Assembly: GCF_003726035.1 (NCBI RefSeq)
Contig: NZ_QICD01000007.1
Coordinates: forward strand, 1 to 64,000
Length of the DNA: 64,000 nt
Source: Paraeggerthella hongkongensis
GTDB lineage: Bacteria > Actinomycetota > Coriobacteriia > Coriobacteriales > Eggerthellaceae
Reading direction: 5' to 3'
Positions 60,999 to 64,000 of the stretch are shown in pieces. A model generated the notes under the pieces. The model had not been told where the DNA came from. It saw only the letters and a program-made list of their open reading frames with translations, and did not search any database. Position 1 is the first letter of the stretch. Every line of letters starts with the position of its first letter. The position numbers were made by a program, and so were the translations under genes.

Positions 60999-62858
60999 CT
61001 ATCCCTGGAACAACGCCAGAAAGCGATCCCACAGCGTCGGCTCGGCCTTCAACTCCTCTTCTTGCGACGCTTCGGGCTTCTCGATAGCCGCCGTAGACAT
61101 CACGAACTGCACGGCAGCAACGTTCTTGTTGTCAGACGACACGAACGACACCGGGTCGAATTTGGGGAAATCGAATTCCGCGGTCATCTCCTCGATCTGC
61201 TTGCGCATGGTTTCCGGCAGCGTGATCGTAGTCGCATTGAGCTGACCCAGGCCACCGCTCAACGAGCCCGCGCCTCCCGAAAGCTGGCTTGCGCCACCGG
61301 CAAGCGACGACGTTCCGGACTCGAGATTGCCATAGCTGGCAGCTAAAGCCGACACGCCGGAGGTGTACTGCACCAAGCCATCGTGAAACTGGCCGTACGA
61401 AGCAGACAGCTGGGACAACCCTTCGACCGCCTGCACCAGCTGGTCGATCCTCCCGTCGGCCACAGCCGCTTCCAGCAGCTTGCCGATGGCGCGCAGCGCA
61501 GTCACCTGCTGGTCGAGCGCGGCCGCGGAGGCGGACAGCGCATTGTCGGCATCGTCGAACGCCGGCTTCCCCTCGACGTACGCCGCTTTGACCGCCTGAG
61601 CGGCTTCGCGCACCGACAGAAGCTTCTGCACGGTTTCAGCTTGGGAAGGATCGTCCTTGACGTATTCCTTTAACGAATCGATCTGGTCTTGCGTCGGAGC
61701 ATTCGCCAACAGTCCCCCGATTGCCCCGTCGAGCGCCGTCATGGCTTGGGCGTACTCTTGCTGCACCGCGTGCGTCTGCCGCGCAACCGCCTCAAGCCCG
61801 TCCGCTATCTGATCGATCGCATACGGCAGCTGCTTCAACTGCTCAAGCTGGGCAGGATCGATCTTCGACAACACCGCAGACATGGCATCGAACGCGGTCT
61901 TGATCTGGCTCGAGGCGCCCACAAGCGCACCCGAAGACGAGTCGAGCTGCGCCAAGCCTTGCCCAAACGACGTCGTGCCCGACGAAAGCTCCTGAACGCC
62001 GCTCGACAGCGCACTCGCGCCCGAAGCCAGCGACGACGCCCCGGCTGCAAGCTGGCTTACGGCATCGGACAAGCTGGTCATGCCGTCCGCCATACCGCTC
62101 GTGTCCGGCATCTCGATAACCGAGGAATACGGCAGCGCGGCTATTTGCGCGCCCGCCATATGGAAATCCTTCACCTGGGCCTTCAGTTCGAAATTGCCAT
62201 TATGGCCGGGCAGAACGGTGAACGCCACCGTAGTGTCCTGGCCTGCGCTTGCCACCGTGGCCCCCTCGGCCGTCACGTCGGATGCTGCAGCCCCCGGCAG
62301 CGTAAACGTAATCTGCATCATGAAGCTGTCGTAAAACGCCGGGGGGACCGCATCGTTTCGCGCAGTGCCTACCCGGATGGACAAGGCCCCCGACGCGCCA
62401 GCCAGCTGATCGGCCGACACGGTTTTGCCGTCCAGCTTGTATTCGAGCGACACGCTCCAAGGCAACGCCGTCCGCGCCGCATCGCCCTGGTAGAAGAACG
62501 CGCCCTCGCCCGCCTCGAACACGGTGGCGTTGCCCTGGCGCTTCAGATCCGTCCGATTGGTCAGGTTCTGCACCGCCGTGTAATCGCCGTAGTCCGCGAT
62601 CGATCCCGCACCGGTTACATCGAAGCGATTGACCACGTACACCGCTTCCGGCTTTCCGCTTGCCGCCAGGTTCGCGTACACCACCTCGGACTTTCGATAC
62701 GTTGCGGTGGAGGCCGGCTGCGCCGATGCGTTGCTCGCCCCGAGTTCTTTCGCCGATTCGCCCTGGGCAAGCGCGAGCGCGCCGGGCACGCACGCCACCG
62801 ACAAAGCAACGGTCAGCAGGGCCGCAAGACCCGTGCGCATGCAGGGATGATTCCTCAT
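60999..62858 (-). CDS. YhgE/Pip-like secreted protein, partner of an MmpL-type exporter
   Basis: A 619-residue exported protein with signal peptide (GLAALLTVALSVACVPGALA), a beta-rich N-terminal part and then two blocks of heptad X-Leu-X-X-Gly repeats (LSDAVSQLAAGASSLASGAS; LESGTSSLAGGASQLSGGAG). A helical segment of about 150 residues lies between them. Similar repeats occur in YhgE/Pip and in proteins beside MmpL genes. The start overlaps the MmpL stop by four bases, so the two are coupled. It has no C-terminal transmembrane helix; the end is LWDRFLALFQG. A role in cell-envelope export is inferred. Confidence 0.8.
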   Translation of the reverse strand: MRNHPCMRTGLAALLTVALSVACVPGALALAQGESAKELGASNASAQPASTATYRKSEVVYANLAASGKPEAVYVVNRFDVTGAGSIADYGDYTAVQNLTNRTDLKRQGNATVFEAGEGAFFYQGDAARTALPWSVSLEYKLDGKTVSADQLAGASGALSIRVGTARNDAVPPAFYDSFMMQITFTLPGAAASDVTAEGATVASAGQDTTVAFTVLPGHNGNFELKAQVKDFHMAGAQIAALPYSSVIEMPDTSGMADGMTSLSDAVSQLAAGASSLASGASALSSGVQELSSGTTSFGQGLAQLDSSSGALVGASSQIKTAFDAMSAVLSKIDPAQLEQLKQLPYAIDQIADGLEAVARQTHAVQQEYAQAMTALDGAIGGLLANAPTQDQIDSLKEYVKDDPSQAETVQKLLSVREAAQAVKAAYVEGKPAFDDADNALSASAAALDQQVTALRAIGKLLEAAVADGRIDQLVQAVEGLSQLSASYGQFHDGLVQYTSGVSALAASYGNLESGTSSLAGGASQLSGGAGSLSGGLGQLNATTITLPETMRKQIEEMTAEFDFPKFDPVSFVSSDNKNVAAVQFVMSTAAIEKPEASQEEELKAEPTLWDRFLALFQG

Positions 62859-64000
62859 GATTCGTCTCCTTTATCTTTATGGAGCACGGAAACAAAAGCG
62901 CCTCCAAGCGCGACCGAAGGGTTCGAGCAGCAAGCTTCCGATGCCGCAGACGCATCGCTTGCCGCGCCCTCTTGCGTCTTGGGCGCGAAATTCGCACGCC
63001 AGGTGGTCCGGCGAATGGGCCCGTCAAGCAGCACGAGCAATGCCGGCAAGAAACACGTGACCAACGCAAACGAAAGCAACGCACCACGCGCGAGCAGCAT
63101 GCCCAAGCTGGCAACCGCCGACATGGTGGACGAGAACGCCAACGCGAGCCCAGCCGTGGCAAGAATGCCCGCCGAAACCAGAAGCGACGGGAACGTCTCG
63201 CCCAGGGCCCGATACGCCGCCTTGCGCGCAGGAAGATTCTTGCGATGAGTCAGGTAATGCGTGGTCAACAGGATGGCGTAGTCGATGGTCGCGCCCAGCT
63301 GCACCGTGTTGATGACCAGGTACCCGATGAAGTTCACCGAATCGCCCGTGAAGTACGGGATGGACAGGTTGATCCAGATGCCCGACTCTATGGTCAGCAG
63401 CAGCACCAGCGGCAGCAGCAGCGAGCGGAACGTCACCAACAGCACCAGCAGGATGGCCGTGAACGCCACCGCAGCAACCACCACGTTGTCGACGGCCACG
63501 ATGTTCTTCATATCGTACAGGTTCGCCGACTGCCCTGCCGTGTAGTACGTGCCGTAGTGCGCAGCCGCCGTGCGCTGAATGGCTTCCACCGTAGCAAAAG
63601 CTTCGCTGCTCTCCACGTCGGTATCCGTGTAAGCGATGATGCGCGCCCAATTCTGCGAGTAGAACTGATCCAGCACGCTCGCGCCCACGAATCCCTGCGG
63701 GATGGTCGCCCCCACGGTTGCCGCATACGAGATGACGCTGGCCACGTTGTCGACTTTCGCCAGGTCGGCCGAGAGGGCCGCTTCGGCGGCGACGTCCCCG
63801 CGCGGGACCAGCACCACCACTGCGTTCTGCTGGCCGAACTCGTCTTGGATCATGAGCGTGTCAGCTCCTGCGCGCAAATTCGGATCGGGCTCGCTGTTCT
63901 GGTAGGTGAACACGGTGTGGGCCTGGCCCAGATACGCCGGCGCCACCAGCGCAAGCACCAACACGAGCGCCGGTACGCGCACCTTCGCCAGCACGCGTCC
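62855..64000 (-). CDS. MMPL/RND-family exporter, C-terminal part (5' end beyond window)
   Basis: The frame is open to the window edge; 381 residues are visible. A periplasmic porter domain (residues to about 160) leads to six membrane helices. NTVQLGATIDYAILLTTHYL carries the Asp-Tyr pair of the MmpL proton relay. A cytosolic Ser/Ala tail follows. These exporters move lipids or other hydrophobic compounds. Coupled to the YhgE-like gene by a four-base overlap. Confidence 0.88.
   Translation of the reverse strand, partial: GRVLAKVRVPALVLVLALVAPAYLGQAHTVFTYQNSEPDPNLRAGADTLMIQDEFGQQNAVVVLVPRGDVAAEAALSADLAKVDNVASVISYAATVGATIPQGFVGASVLDQFYSQNWARIIAYTDTDVESSEAFATVEAIQRTAAAHYGTYYTAGQSANLYDMKNIVAVDNVVVAAVAFTAILLVLLVTFRSLLLPLVLLLTIESGIWINLSIPYFTGDSVNFIGYLVINTVQLGATIDYAILLTTHYLTHRKNLPARKAAYRALGETFPSLLVSAGILATAGLALAFSSTMSAVASLGMLLARGALLSFALVTCFLPALLVLLDGPIRRTTWRANFAPKTQEGAASDASAASEACCSNPSVALGGAFVSVLHKDKGDES

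Noticed and set aside
60635-61245. Short frames in 60.6-61.2 kb on both strands
   Set aside because: Arg-rich products with no motif, mutually overlapping and covering the stem-loop cluster.

Overview
The window is high-GC (about 62-65 %) DNA from a Gram-positive anaerobe. It most resembles the Coriobacteriia, family Eggerthellaceae (Eggerthella/Gordonibacter-like). This is inferred from the combination of a Tat-exported DMSO-reductase-family enzyme with NrfD-type anchors, a class B sortase with an LxxTG wall protein, HrcA/CIRCE-controlled clpC, an MmpL/YhgE pair and rpoB-rpoC. No species can be named from the sequence alone. Most genes are on the minus strand.

Layout. 1-703: the end of an IS-type transposase abutting a tRNA-Ala(GGC) with its promoter and terminator. 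1.0-4.0 kb: a sensor gene (two solute-binding domains, GGDEF-like, EAL) broken by a one-base frameshift. 4.1-9.7 kb: a small unknown protein, a TspO-like membrane protein, a U32 peptidase, cysS-cysE and ispF. 9.7-16.4 kb: ispD, clpC behind a CIRCE operator, a lysyl-tRNA synthetase with an extra C-terminal tRNA-binding domain, greA and tatA. 16.4-17.1 kb: a candidate structured RNA and tRNA-Pro(CGG). 17.3-25.9 kb: a thioesterase, a lipoprotein binding protein followed by a Cache-GGDEF-EAL protein, an ATP-grasp enzyme with a lipid-flippase-like protein, and a J-domain membrane protein. 26.06-26.22 kb: an AT-rich element with 29-bp perfect inverted repeats.

26.5-33.7 kb is an srtB-purF-purM-purN-xdhC-purH operon with overlapping genes. 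It makes IMP but begins with a sortase and contains an XdhC-type molybdoenzyme maturation factor. A 38-residue membrane protein lies just upstream. 34-39.8 kb is a polyphosphate block: a two-domain PPK2-type enzyme, Ppx and PPK1. 39.9-49.9 kb carries glmM, a hisE-like gene, rpoC and rpoB. 50.7-52.4 kb encodes a wall-anchored protein with a lysozyme-like head and an LTQTG sorting signal.

52.5-57.5 kb is an AT-richer respiratory cassette: Tat-exported molybdopterin subunit, four-cluster ferredoxin subunit, NrfD-type anchor and TorD chaperone. It sits behind a promoter overlapped by a 41-bp palindrome. The next operon (NrfD-like anchor, GntR/YtrA-type repressor, slipin) has a near-identical 16-bp half of that palindrome upstream. 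This suggests one regulator may control both. The window ends in a YhgE/Pip-like protein coupled to an MmpL-type exporter that runs off the edge.
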